Assembly (NCBI GenBank): GCA_022825185.1
Contig: JAJDYK010000304.1
Coordinates: 1-29,492, forward strand
Length of the DNA stretch: 29,492 bases
Direction of reading: 5' to 3'
Source of the DNA: Candidatus Latescibacterota bacterium
GTDB lineage: Bacteria; Latescibacterota; UBA2968; UBA8231
Part shown: positions 16,519 through 23,897 of the stretch, one piece after another
Layout: the number at the start of each line of letters is the position of its first letter
Position numbering within the stretch: position 1 is the first letter of the stretch
The notes under the pieces: generated by a model
The model's input: only the letters and a program-made list of their open reading frames with translations
Databases searched by the model: none
What the model was told of the DNA's origin: nothing
Translations under genes and position numbers: made by a program

Positions 16519-16565
16519 GTCGCCTCCGTGTTTGTAGTTTCTAATTCTTTCGGTGCTACCCGACG

Positions 16566-17279
16566 CTAGGTTCTCCGCGCAAAATACTGCTCCCAGCGCT
16601 CCGTCGGCTCAAAGCCTAGTATGCGCCGGGCCTTATCGACATTGTACTTCCCGTGCCCTTCCCAGCTAAGCAAGTTGAACTCCTGAAAGCAATCCGGTAC
16701 TTCTGGAATTTCCAGCGCCAGCCGACAAGCGTGCTGCAAGTCCTCCCACACCACCGTAAAGGGCGGGAAATCCCCGGCGTTTTGCGTCGTCGGCTGCGGC
16801 CCCAAGCCATTGAACAAAAAACTGATCGTCTGAATGCCGTACGCCCGCGCGTACGTGCGGCAAATCTCGCTCGCCAGTCCCTTCGTCAGGCAGTAATAAC
16901 CCGTCGTCAAAACCGGCGGCACATCCTCAATGTCAAAGTCGTGGTCATACGTGCGGCGGACGAATTGCGGGCCGGAGTGAATCACCTTTTTGATCCCGTG
17001 CTCAACCGCGGCCTGCATCACATTGAGCGCCCCGCGCATGTTGACGTGAAAGCTCTGCTCGGGATGATCGCGCACAACCGTAAAATTCATAATCGCGTCC
17101 ATACCCGCAGCCGCGTCCCACACCTGCTCCCGCGACGACACATCGCAATGCACGATGGGCCTGCCGTCTGGATGCGGGGCAACGTCAGCCAGCGTCAGAT
17201 CGTATGCGTCTTCGAGACCCGGCAACAGATTGGGAGCAATCATCCCCGAGGCCCCTAACAGCAACACCTTTTTCTTCAC
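16566..17279 (-). CDS. NAD-dependent epimerase/dehydratase (extended SDR)
   Basis: The product has 237 residues. The N-terminal Rossmann motif is VLLLGASGMIA (G9-x-x-G12), followed by ADVAPHPDG, where an acidic residue suits NAD binding. S102 in VIHSGPQ and Y129-x3-K133 (YYCLTK) supply the SDR catalytic triad. The length is short for an extended SDR, so the substrate domain is reduced, as in uronate dehydrogenase-like proteins, which oxidise hexuronates. It starts with GTG 17279, which overlaps the TGA of the upstream SDR by 4 nt (GTGA), so translation is coupled. It is cytoplasmic. The two SDRs and the upstream Gfo/Idh/MocA gene form a minus-strand unit for sugar or sugar-acid redox steps. 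The exact substrate is unknown. Confidence 0.88.
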   Translation of the reverse strand: MKKKVLLLGASGMIAPNLLPGLEDAYDLTLADVAPHPDGRPIVHCDVSSREQVWDAAAGMDAIMNFTVVRDHPEQSFHVNMRGALNVMQAAVEHGIKKVIHSGPQFVRRTYDHDFDIEDVPPVLTTGYYCLTKGLASEICRTYARAYGIQTISFLFNGLGPQPTTQNAGDFPPFTVVWEDLQHACRLALEIPEVPDCFQEFNLLSWEGHGKYNVDKARRILGFEPTERWEQYFARRT

Positions 17280-18004
17280 GCCTTGGCTCCTCGGAACTCG
17301 CGCTGCGGCTGATAACCCATGGACTTGGCTCGGTCGAGCAAAAACTTAGGATGGGCGAGGGGCGCGGCAATGTGGTACACAGCCCAGCGCGGCACCCAAT
17401 TTAAGGACGCGCTCGCGTCGCGCGTCAACGCCGCGCAAAACGCCTGCGCTGCATCCCGAATATCGACCCACATCAAATCTCGTTCCCGCCCGGCAACCTC
17501 TTCCTCCCGCACCAGCTTGCCGAGACGCAACGCCGTGACCGTGATGGGATGCTCACGCGCAAATTCGCGACACGTGATCTCGCCCAAATACCGCGCCAGC
17601 ACCGCCATTTCGGGCGGCGGCAATGGCTTGTAATATTCAGTGACGTACACCGTGTCGGGATACGCGCGAAATACTTCAAGAGTGCTGCCGTACACAAACC
17701 GCTTGACGCCAGCTTCCACCGCTTCCTGCAACAGCACATGCGTCCCACGCGTCGCCCGGTCAAGCAGGACTTCTTCGCTTTCGGACTCGGGCGGCGGCTC
17801 GCCCGTGTGGACGACGGCATCTACACCCTGCACCGCCTGCCGTACCGCGTCTGGCTCCGTCAGCCGGGCGGCGACCCATTCGACATCTTGCCGCTGTGCC
17901 GCGCAGTCGTCTAGCAGCCGCAGTTGCGTACTGTCATCCACTGCCAGCGCAGCGGCTACCTCTTGACCCAATGCACTAGCCGCGCCCGTAACCAATACCC
18001 GCAT
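17276..18004 (-). CDS. NAD-dependent epimerase/dehydratase-like protein with degenerate active site
   Basis: The product has 242 residues. It has a Rossmann start RVLVTGAASALGQEV (G7, G13), VDAVVHTGEPPP after strand 4 and FVYGSTLEVF (S107), as in extended SDRs. The middle Gly of the TGxxGxxG motif is Ser, and the expected YxxxK reads Y139-L-G-E-I143, so the catalytic Lys is absent. It may bind nucleotide without normal SDR catalysis, or use another base. Its stop overlaps the start of the next SDR by 4 nt, suggesting the two are made together and perhaps form a heteromer. The ATG 18004 start places the nucleotide-binding motif at the usual position. Family is secure; activity is doubtful. Confidence 0.85.
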   Translation of the reverse strand: MRVLVTGAASALGQEVAAALAVDDSTQLRLLDDCAAQRQDVEWVAARLTEPDAVRQAVQGVDAVVHTGEPPPESESEEVLLDRATRGTHVLLQEAVEAGVKRFVYGSTLEVFRAYPDTVYVTEYYKPLPPPEMAVLARYLGEITCREFAREHPITVTALRLGKLVREEEVAGRERDLMWVDIRDAAQAFCAALTRDASASLNWVPRWAVYHIAAPLAHPKFLLDRAKSMGYQPQREFRGAKA

Positions 18005-18018
18005 CTACTCGCATCCTT

Positions 18019-18131
18019 AGCAGCCGTCTCAAAATTCTAAGTGAGCTCCCCTCAACGTCATTTCACACCTGCGTTCATCTGCGGACCCTTGCCGTCGGAA
18101 AACAGCCGATAGGAGTTTTGAGACCGCTTCT
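18019..18131. repeat. Intergenic imperfect inverted repeat
   Basis: The arm at 18019-18039 (AGCAGCCGTCTCAAAATTCTA) is nearly the reverse complement of 18110-18131. The core GTCTCAAAA/TTTTGAGAC pairs exactly over 9 bp, with further matches on both sides. The arms enclose about 70 bp and fill the 139-bp gap between the Gfo/Idh/MocA and SDR genes. No coding sequence is seen. It could be a remnant of a MITE-like element or an mRNA processing structure. Confidence 0.4.
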
Positions 18132-18143
18132 TCTGCAATTTTT

Positions 18144-19283
18144 CTAACGGAACCAATCGTACGCCAGCGCCAAGCTGCGGTCGGCCAGCGGCAATTCCAC
18201 GCGCTCGCCGCCCCGCGCTGACGACAGCTTCAGCCCCAGCTCCACTTCCAGCGCGACTGCGACCCGCCGCCCGGAATTTTTCGGCTCGTCCAACCGCCCC
18301 TCCATGCAGGCGATCAAATCGTCGAGGCAGTACACCGTCCGCATCCCCGACAAAAACTGCGGCGCGGGCCACGGCATTTCCACCCGCCCGGCAGCCGGTG
18401 TTTCCACGTCTTGATAGAGCCGCCACTGATTGTGCTCAAAGAGCATCTCCCCCCGACTCCCCGAAATCCGCACCTCGGGCGCGCCCGCGCGGATGTGGAC
18501 CACCGTGCCATCGCTGCACGCGATCATCCCCTGCCCCATGAACTCCGTGCTGCCGCGCTCCCGACGCGGCTGATCGCCCGTGCCGCACACCCAAACCGGA
18601 TCGCCGGTCAAAAAGTAGCTCCAGTCCTGATGCTGAGCTAAAACCGGGACGCGCGCTTCAAGCGACCGCACCTCCCCAATCGCCCCCTCCTCTACCAGCG
18701 CCTTAGCCCGCGCAAATGACGGATGCGAAACGCTCGTCGCCCCGCCCACCAGCGGCACTCCAGCCTCAGCGCACGCGCCGACCATGGCGTCGGCTTCGGC
18801 CAGCGAGAACACCATCGGCTTATCTACCAACACGCCCCGCACCCCAGCGTCAACCGCTGCCACCGTCAGCGCGGACCGCCCTTTCGTATTCGTCGCAATC
18901 GCCACGATGTCCAGCCGCTCTTCGTCCAACATCGCCAGCGCGTCCGCGTACAAAGCCCCAATGCCGAAGCGCTCCCCGAACATGGCCCGCCGCCGCGAAT
19001 CCCGGTCGGCCCCAGCCACCAATTCCACTTCGGGCCGGTCGGAAAGAGCCGCAGAATACGAAGAACCCAGCCCCTCCCGCCCGGGGTGATCGTAGAGGTG
19101 AAACGTCCGGTTGACATCAAGCTCGTCCGGCAGGGGTCGATCGGCACTTTCCACATCGTATATCGGTGCCTGATACGACCCACCAATGCTATCGTAATCG
19201 CGCCGTCCCAAGTCGTAGAGAAACCCCATCCACCCCAAGCCGATGACGCCAGCGCGATACTTTTTCTCTTTTTCATTTTTCAC
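18144..19283 (-). CDS. Gfo/Idh/MocA family oxidoreductase
   Basis: The product has 379 residues from GTG 19283, selected because AAAGGAAA lies 8 nt upstream; an ATG at 19328 would add 15 residues with no site. The Rossmann domain opens with YRAGVIGLGWMG. The family's EKP signature appears as VDKPMVFS (K155), which helps hold the cofactor and substrate. The C-terminal alpha/beta domain contains VRSLEARVP and a WVCGTGDQPR stretch. An insertion of about 50 residues after the first helix (DYDSIGGSYQAPIYDVE onward) is unusual. The family oxidises or reduces sugar and inositol derivatives with NAD(P). It is the first gene of the unit with the two SDRs downstream, separated from them by the inverted repeat. 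The substrate is unknown. Confidence 0.9.
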   Translation of the reverse strand: MKNEKEKKYRAGVIGLGWMGFLYDLGRRDYDSIGGSYQAPIYDVESADRPLPDELDVNRTFHLYDHPGREGLGSSYSAALSDRPEVELVAGADRDSRRRAMFGERFGIGALYADALAMLDEERLDIVAIATNTKGRSALTVAAVDAGVRGVLVDKPMVFSLAEADAMVGACAEAGVPLVGGATSVSHPSFARAKALVEEGAIGEVRSLEARVPVLAQHQDWSYFLTGDPVWVCGTGDQPRRERGSTEFMGQGMIACSDGTVVHIRAGAPEVRISGSRGEMLFEHNQWRLYQDVETPAAGRVEMPWPAPQFLSGMRTVYCLDDLIACMEGRLDEPKNSGRRVAVALEVELGLKLSSARGGERVELPLADRSLALAYDWFR

Positions 19284-19459
19284 TGTGCAGTTTCCTTTGG
19301 TGTGCATACATAAGGAAACGTTCCGCACTGAGCAAGCCCACTATTGTCGCGCCTAGCAAATTAAATCAGCCTTCGCGAAGGACAACTGACTGCGTCTAGC
19401 CGAGACGGTACAAGCCAGTCGCATCTGGGCATTCACACATAAGGCGTGAGGCGACGCCG

Positions 19460-19493
19460 TTGAGTGAGCGCGATTGGCCAATTATGTTATATA
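19460..19493 (+). promoter_or_regulatory. Candidate promoter of the HEPN/MNT pair
   Basis: TTGAGT (19460-19465) and TATGTT (19483-19488) are 17 bp apart, and an overlapping TATATA run extends to 19493. The 241-bp gap 19284-19524 also holds a 12-bp palindrome CCTTCGCGAAGG (19370-19381) and two small hairpins (19393-19407; 19443-19458), which could be operator or RNA structures. Confidence 0.35.
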
Positions 19494-19524
19494 TATCGCT
19501 TGAAGGCTGAAAGGAAGGCTATCG

Positions 19525-19965
19525 ATGGCGAGCCGACATGCAGACTGGCTAAAACAGGGCCAGCGAGATTTGGCCCACGGGCGGCGCTCGCTCGACGCTG
19601 GGGACTACGAGTGGGCCTGCTTTGCTGCCCAACAAGGGGCGGAAAAAGCCGTCAAAGCCGTTGTCGAAAAGGCGGGCGGCGCAGCTTGGGGGTATTCGGT
19701 TACGGCGCTGCTTGAGTCCTTGCCTGAGTCGCTTGAACCCGGTCAGCAGCTAGTGGACGCCGCTAAAGCATTGGACAAACACTATATCCCCGCTCGCTAT
19801 CCCAATTCGCATCCGCAAGGAGCACCTTATGAATACTACACCCGTGCTGAGGCAGAGTGTGCGCTCGTCCACGCCGGCCAAGTCATCGGCTTCTGTGAAG
19901 GTATTCTGGCTAGACCGCCCGAACCTCCTAGCGCGCCTGCGGAGTGCTGCCCAAACGCTGAGTGA
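19525..19965 (+). CDS. HEPN domain protein (likely toxin of a HEPN/MNT pair)
   Basis: The product has 146 residues, all-helical HEPN of the PF05168 type: DYEWACFAAQQGAEKAVKAVV (27-47), WGYSVTALLESL and ALDKHYIPARYPNSHPQGAPYEYYT. HEPN toxins of type VII systems are RNases that are neutralised by AMP transfer from an MNT partner. The RNase motif R-x4-6-H may be present as R91-YPNS-H96, although this subgroup often lacks His and this R/H lies in a loop-like segment. ATG 19525 follows a strong GAAAGGAAGG site. The C-terminal tail (about 130-146) is Pro/Cys-rich because it overlaps the downstream MNT frame. The gene pair and order are typical of the modules. Toxicity is inferred. Confidence 0.85.
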   Translation: MASRHADWLKQGQRDLAHGRRSLDAGDYEWACFAAQQGAEKAVKAVVEKAGGAAWGYSVTALLESLPESLEPGQQLVDAAKALDKHYIPARYPNSHPQGAPYEYYTRAEAECALVHAGQVIGFCEGILARPPEPPSAPAECCPNAE

Positions 19966-20254
19966 ACGCCACCCCGAGATCGAATTAATCGTGCTGTTCG
20001 GCTCGCTGGCGCGAGGGGACGCCGTGCCGGGCAGTGATGCCGATCTGCTCATCGTCGTCAGCCACAGCACTGAGGCATTTTTGCAACGGGCGGTGCGCTA
20101 CCGACCAGCGGGTGTGGGCGTGGGGGTCGATGTGGTAGCATACACGCGAGAGGAGCTAGCTGAACTGCTGGAGGCGGGTAATGCCTTTGTGCAACAAGCA
20201 CTGCGCGAAGGGGTGGTCTTAGTCGGCGATCCGGCAGAGGCACCAATCTCATAG
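19895..20254 (+). CDS. MNT-type nucleotidyltransferase (likely antitoxin)
   Basis: This is a minimal nucleotidyltransferase with LIVLFGSLARGDAVPGSDADLLIVV: G36-S37, then D48-x-D50 metal ligands, the hallmark of MNT antitoxins that AMPylate their HEPN toxin. From GTG 19895 it is 119 residues, the usual size, and overlaps the HEPN gene by 71 nt in another frame. An upstream ATG (19829) has a good AAGGAG site but would add 22 atypical residues and a 137-nt overlap. That site also encodes the conserved QGAP of HEPN and may be coincidental. The start is therefore uncertain. The gene is convergent with the sugar permease gene, with a small hairpin between. Function is by family. Confidence 0.85.
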   Translation: MKVFWLDRPNLLARLRSAAQTLSERHPEIELIVLFGSLARGDAVPGSDADLLIVVSHSTEAFLQRAVRYRPAGVGVGVDVVAYTREELAELLEAGNAFVQQALREGVVLVGDPAEAPIS

Positions 20255-20265
20255 CCTGACTAAAA

Positions 20266-20278
20266 TTCCCGCCGGGAA
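20266..20278. terminator. Small hairpin between convergent genes
   Basis: TTCCC-GCC-GGGAA lies directly after the MNT stop and next to the permease stop. An AAAA run precedes it, which would read TTTT after the hairpin on the minus strand. It is a short but plausible terminator for the sugar importer operon. Confidence 0.4.
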
Positions 20279-21247
20279 CTAATCCCCTCGTCCCGCTCGT
20301 CGCCTACTCGCCACGCGGCGAATCAACTCGTCGGCAATCACTCCCGCCAAAATCACCGCGCCGATAATGGCAAATTCGAGTTGGGTGGGAATGCCCGAGA
20401 CATTGATAGCATTGTAGAGCAACCGCATGACGGCCGCGCCAATGACGACCCCCAAAATCGACCCTTCGCCGCCGCGCAGGGAACAGCCCCCCAACACGGC
20501 TGCGGCAATCGCGTACAGTTCGTAGAAATTGCCGTGCGCAGCCGGTTGCACCGAGTTGACGTCGAGGGCGAACAGGATACCCCCCAAGCCAGCGGTACCT
20601 GAGCACAACACGTACGCCAACACTTTCATCCGCTCAATTTGGATGCCACTGTACCGCGCCGCGGTCTCGTTGCGACCCAGTGCCAACAGGTAGCGGCCCC
20701 AGATCGTGCGGTTGAGGAAGAGGGCGGCAAGCACTCCGGCAAGCAGCAAGAGGAAAAACGGAATCGGCAGCGCAAAGCCGCCCCCCAGCGAGACCTTGCC
20801 AATCGCCAGTTGGCGCAAGCCCTCGTAGGACGAGCCAAAGCCCTGGACTTGGTCGTGGGTGAGCCAGCGGGCAAAGCCTCGGTAGAACAGCAGACCACAC
20901 AGCGTGACGACAAACGGCTGCAATCCCAGACGCGTGATCAACAAGCCGTGCATCAACCCAATCGCCAACGACAAAACCACCACGGCCAACAGCGCAATGA
21001 CCGGCGAGTACCCAGCGGCCAAGAGCATGGGCAGCAGACAACCCACCAAGCCGATCAACGAACCAATCGATAAGTCAATTCCGCCGGTGATGATGACAAA
21101 GGCCACGCCGATAGAAATGATGCCAAATAGCGAAGTCCAGCGGATGATATTTTGCAGATTGTAGGCACTGACGAACTTGGGTTCAACGATCCAAGTGACC
21201 ACAAAAATCGCCACCAACAAGCCGAGGATACCCAGTATCTTCTTCAT
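20279..21247 (-). CDS. Ribose-type ABC transporter permease
   Basis: The product has 322 residues and about eight to ten hydrophobic helices, a BPD_transp_2 (RbsC-like) permease. Family landmarks include FVIITGGIDLSIGSLIGLVG near 52-70 and the cytoplasmic GRNETAARYSGI loop, where the ATPase contacts the permease. AAAVLGGCSLRGGEGSILGV follows near 240-260. ATG 21247 begins 3 nt after the ATPase gene, with a GGCGG-like site inside that gene. It is the last gene of the three-gene importer. The gene set (binding lipoprotein, double ATPase, single permease) matches CUT2 importers for ribose, xylose, inositol or similar monosaccharides. The particular sugar is not readable. Confidence 0.92.
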   Translation of the reverse strand: MKKILGILGLLVAIFVVTWIVEPKFVSAYNLQNIIRWTSLFGIISIGVAFVIITGGIDLSIGSLIGLVGCLLPMLLAAGYSPVIALLAVVVLSLAIGLMHGLLITRLGLQPFVVTLCGLLFYRGFARWLTHDQVQGFGSSYEGLRQLAIGKVSLGGGFALPIPFFLLLLAGVLAALFLNRTIWGRYLLALGRNETAARYSGIQIERMKVLAYVLCSGTAGLGGILFALDVNSVQPAAHGNFYELYAIAAAVLGGCSLRGGEGSILGVVIGAAVMRLLYNAINVSGIPTQLEFAIIGAVILAGVIADELIRRVASRRRAGRGD

Positions 21248-21250
21248 CTT

Positions 21251-22741
21251 CTAAGCCGCCTTCCCCGTCGCCAAGCTCATAATCGCCTCCTCACTGAGCG
21301 CATCTCGCTGGAGTTGGCCGGTAATGCGGCCCTCGTGCATGACCAACACTTCATCGGCCATCCCCAGAATTTCCTCCAACTCACTCGACGCAAACAACAC
21401 GGCCACGCCGCTTTCGGCCAACTCTTCCATCAGGTGATAAATCGCTTGTTTGGCCCCTATGTCGATGCCTCGGGTTGGTTCGTCGAGCAGCAACACGCGA
21501 GGTTCGAGAGCCAGCCACTTGCCCAGCACCACCTTTTGCTGATTGCCGCCGGATAGGTATTGGACGATTTGCGCTGGGCCGGGGGTGCGGATGGCGAGGC
21601 GCTCAATCATCTGATCGGCGTCCGCAGCTTGGCGGGCAAAATTGGCCCAACCGGCAAAGCGCTGGTAGTGCCCCAAGCCGGGCAGGCCGATGTTGTCGCG
21701 CAAGGCCATTTCGAGGATCAGGCCCTGTTGCTTGCGGTCTTCGGGCACGAGGGCCAAGCCAGCGCGAATGGCATCGACCGGCGAGCGGATCGCGTGCGGT
21801 GCGCCATCAATGAGAACGCGGCCACCGAGCGCGGGTACGATGCCAAAGAGCACCTGCAACAGCTCGGTGCGCCCCGCGCCGACGAGACCGGCGATGCCGA
21901 CGAGCTGACCGCGTCGGACCGCGAAGTTGAGCCGGTGATCAGGCCACGCAGGGATAACCAAATCCTCGGCTTGCAGGGCGATGTCACCGGCTGGATGGGC
22001 TTGGTGCGCGTAGTACTGAGCGACGTCGCGGCCAACCATCTTCGCCACCATCGCGTCGTGGCTGATCTCCGCTCGATCCAGCTCGCCAGCGTTTTGCCCG
22101 TCGCAGAGGACCAAGACGCGATCCGCTAGCGCTTCGACCTCGCCGAGGCGATGGGAGATATAGATGATAGCCACGCCGCGCTCGCGTAACTCGTTAATAA
22201 CCGCGAATAGGGCCTCGGCCTCTTGGCTGGTGAGGCTGGAGGTCGGCTCGTCCATAATCAGAATCCGCGCCTCGGTCGACAGGGCCTTGGCGATTTCGAC
22301 GAGTTGCTGATGGCCAATGGGCAAGTCGCCCATCAGGGTATCCGGCGACACCTCAAGCTCCAGTTGCGCGAGGGCGTGGACGGCCCCCTCGCGGATGGCA
22401 GCGCGGTCGATCAGCCCCCACTGCTCCGGCTCGCGGCCAAGGTAGAGATTGGCGGCGACTGAGAGATTGGCGCAAAAGTTGAGTTCTTGATGGATCAGGG
22501 CGATGCCGAGTGCAGTAGCGCGGCGCGGCGAGTCAATGATCACCGATTCCCCATCGCGCACAACCTCGCCGCTGTCCGGAGTCTCAATGCCAGCGAGAAT
22601 TTTCATCAGGGTAGATTTGCCAGCCCCGTTTTCGCCGATGACGGCGAGTACTTCTCCTGCCTCCACCGCCATATCCACCGCGTCGAGGGCCAAGACTCCG
22701 GGAAAGCGCTTGCTAATGCTGTGGGCCGCCAACAGCGCCAT
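21251..22741 (-). CDS. CUT2 sugar ABC transporter ATPase with two nucleotide-binding domains
   Basis: The product has 496 residues, the normal length for RbsA/XylG/MglA-like double ATPases. Domain 1 has Walker A GENGAGKST (36-44), a divergent signature LPIGHQQL and Walker B ILIMDEPTSSLT. Domain 2 has the typical degenerate Walker A GLVGAGRTELL, the signature LSGGNQQKV and Walker B LLLDEPTRGID. The start ATG 22741 overlaps the TAA of the binding-protein gene by one base (TAATG), so translation is coupled, and the permease follows after 3 nt. It powers import of a monosaccharide through the membrane-embedded permease. Both domains are intact. Which sugar is carried is unknown. Confidence 0.93.
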   Translation of the reverse strand: MALLAAHSISKRFPGVLALDAVDMAVEAGEVLAVIGENGAGKSTLMKILAGIETPDSGEVVRDGESVIIDSPRRATALGIALIHQELNFCANLSVAANLYLGREPEQWGLIDRAAIREGAVHALAQLELEVSPDTLMGDLPIGHQQLVEIAKALSTEARILIMDEPTSSLTSQEAEALFAVINELRERGVAIIYISHRLGEVEALADRVLVLCDGQNAGELDRAEISHDAMVAKMVGRDVAQYYAHQAHPAGDIALQAEDLVIPAWPDHRLNFAVRRGQLVGIAGLVGAGRTELLQVLFGIVPALGGRVLIDGAPHAIRSPVDAIRAGLALVPEDRKQQGLILEMALRDNIGLPGLGHYQRFAGWANFARQAADADQMIERLAIRTPGPAQIVQYLSGGNQQKVVLGKWLALEPRVLLLDEPTRGIDIGAKQAIYHLMEELAESGVAVLFASSELEEILGMADEVLVMHEGRITGQLQRDALSEEAIMSLATGKAA

Positions 22742-23739
22742 TAGTTAGTGCCAGTCAGGGTTTTCAATTCGTTCCAAAAGGCTTCGACATTGTCGCGGCG
22801 GATGGACCGCGCCGGTACGTCGAGCACCCCACCTTCGGGCAGAACCGAGCGGTCGCCGCGGGCGAGAGCGGCGAGGATGCGCACCGACTCGTACCCGTAG
22901 CGATACGGGTTTTGCACCACCGTGCCGTAGATGTGGCCGTCGATGATGCCTTGAAGGGTGGGAGCTTCCTCGTCAAAAGCGATGATTTGGATCTGGCCGG
23001 TCTTGCCAGCTTCCTTGATGGCTTCGAGGCACATCGGCGGATTGTAGGCAAATAGACCGACGACGCCGTGGAGGTCTGGGTACTTGGCAATCGCGTCCTC
23101 GACTTGGGCCTTGGCTTTGGCATAATCGAACTGGTCGGTGCGGGTGTCGAGAACGGTGTATTGGTCGCCGGTGATCGGGCCGCTGTTGGGGTCGTGGCGC
23201 GTCGGGTCAAAGGAGCGACCGAGCAGTTCGTCGATGAGGCCCTGGCGGCGCTGGCGGGCATTGAGTTGTTCGAGACGACCGACGAAAATCATGATATTGC
23301 CGCCGTCGGGCAGGGCTTCTTTGACCAATGCCCCACAGGCGCGGCCGGCCGAGTAGTTGTCGATGCCAATAAAGCAAAGGCGGTTGCTCTTCGGAGCGTC
23401 CGAGTCGTGAGTGAGCAGGTTAGTGTGAGCGGCGGCCTCGTTGATCAAGTTGGTCTGATTGTCCGGGTCGATGGGGCTTATGGCCATGCCGTCGATGCCA
23501 CGGGCCAGCAGGGCCTGGACGATGCGCTTTTGGTCGGCGACCCCTTCGCCGGGCATTTGTACCTCGGCGTCAGCGGCAAATTCAGCGGCTGCGGCCTCAA
23601 CTCCTTTGGCGGCAATGGTCCAAAAGGGACCAACGCCATTGGTGACAAAAGCGATTTGGGGGTTGGCCGCCGGTTGCGGCTCATCGCTACCGCCACAGGC
23701 GACAAAAATCAAGGCAAGGAGCAAAAAGGGCATTTTCAT
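22741..23739 (-). CDS. Sugar-binding lipoprotein of the CUT2 importer
   Basis: The product has 332 residues. The N-terminus MKMPFLLLALIFVACGGSDE carries a signal with a lipobox (FVAC, lipidated C15), so it is membrane-anchored in the periplasm. The mature part is a Peripla_BP_4 fold: IAFVTNGVGPFWTIAAKGVEA, then DGMAISPIDPDN, LCFIGIDNYSAGRACG, and FAYNPPMCLEAIKEAG near the hinge. These resemble ribose, xylose and rhizopine-type binding proteins. The ribosome-binding site at ATG 23739 is weak (GCGAG). It is the first gene of the importer and faces a secreted aldose epimerase across a 158-bp divergent region containing hairpin repeats. Ligand specificity cannot be assigned. Confidence 0.92.
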   Translation of the reverse strand: MKMPFLLLALIFVACGGSDEPQPAANPQIAFVTNGVGPFWTIAAKGVEAAAAEFAADAEVQMPGEGVADQKRIVQALLARGIDGMAISPIDPDNQTNLINEAAAHTNLLTHDSDAPKSNRLCFIGIDNYSAGRACGALVKEALPDGGNIMIFVGRLEQLNARQRRQGLIDELLGRSFDPTRHDPNSGPITGDQYTVLDTRTDQFDYAKAKAQVEDAIAKYPDLHGVVGLFAYNPPMCLEAIKEAGKTGQIQIIAFDEEAPTLQGIIDGHIYGTVVQNPYRYGYESVRILAALARGDRSVLPEGGVLDVPARSIRRDNVEAFWNELKTLTGTN

Positions 23740-23790
23740 AGTTTATCTCGCTAGGAAGTTTAAGGGACGACGCCCGCTCATGGCCGTCGC

Positions 23791-23827
23791 GCCCTCGACG
23801 AGGGCAGGGCAACTCTCGTAGTTGCCC
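23791..23827. repeat. Adjacent GC-rich hairpins in the divergent region
   Basis: GCCCTC-GAC-GAGGGC (23791-23805) is followed by GGGCAACT-CTCGT-AGTTGCCC (23807-23827), an 8-bp stem with a 5-nt loop. The second has the same stem and loop sizes as the hairpin at 8024, and its minus-strand flank begins GCAGGGGC, so it looks like a variant of the same repeat family. It lies between the sugar importer and aldose epimerase starts. Confidence 0.6.
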
Positions 23828-23897
23828 CTGCAAATGCGGAATGCCTATGTTACGTCCGGCAGAAAGGACGCGCAAGATCAACGACAAAGGAGGGGCC

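Noticed and set aside
18058..18426. Minus-strand open frame of 122 codons
   Set aside because: It overlaps the end of the Gfo/Idh/MocA gene in another frame and has no motif.
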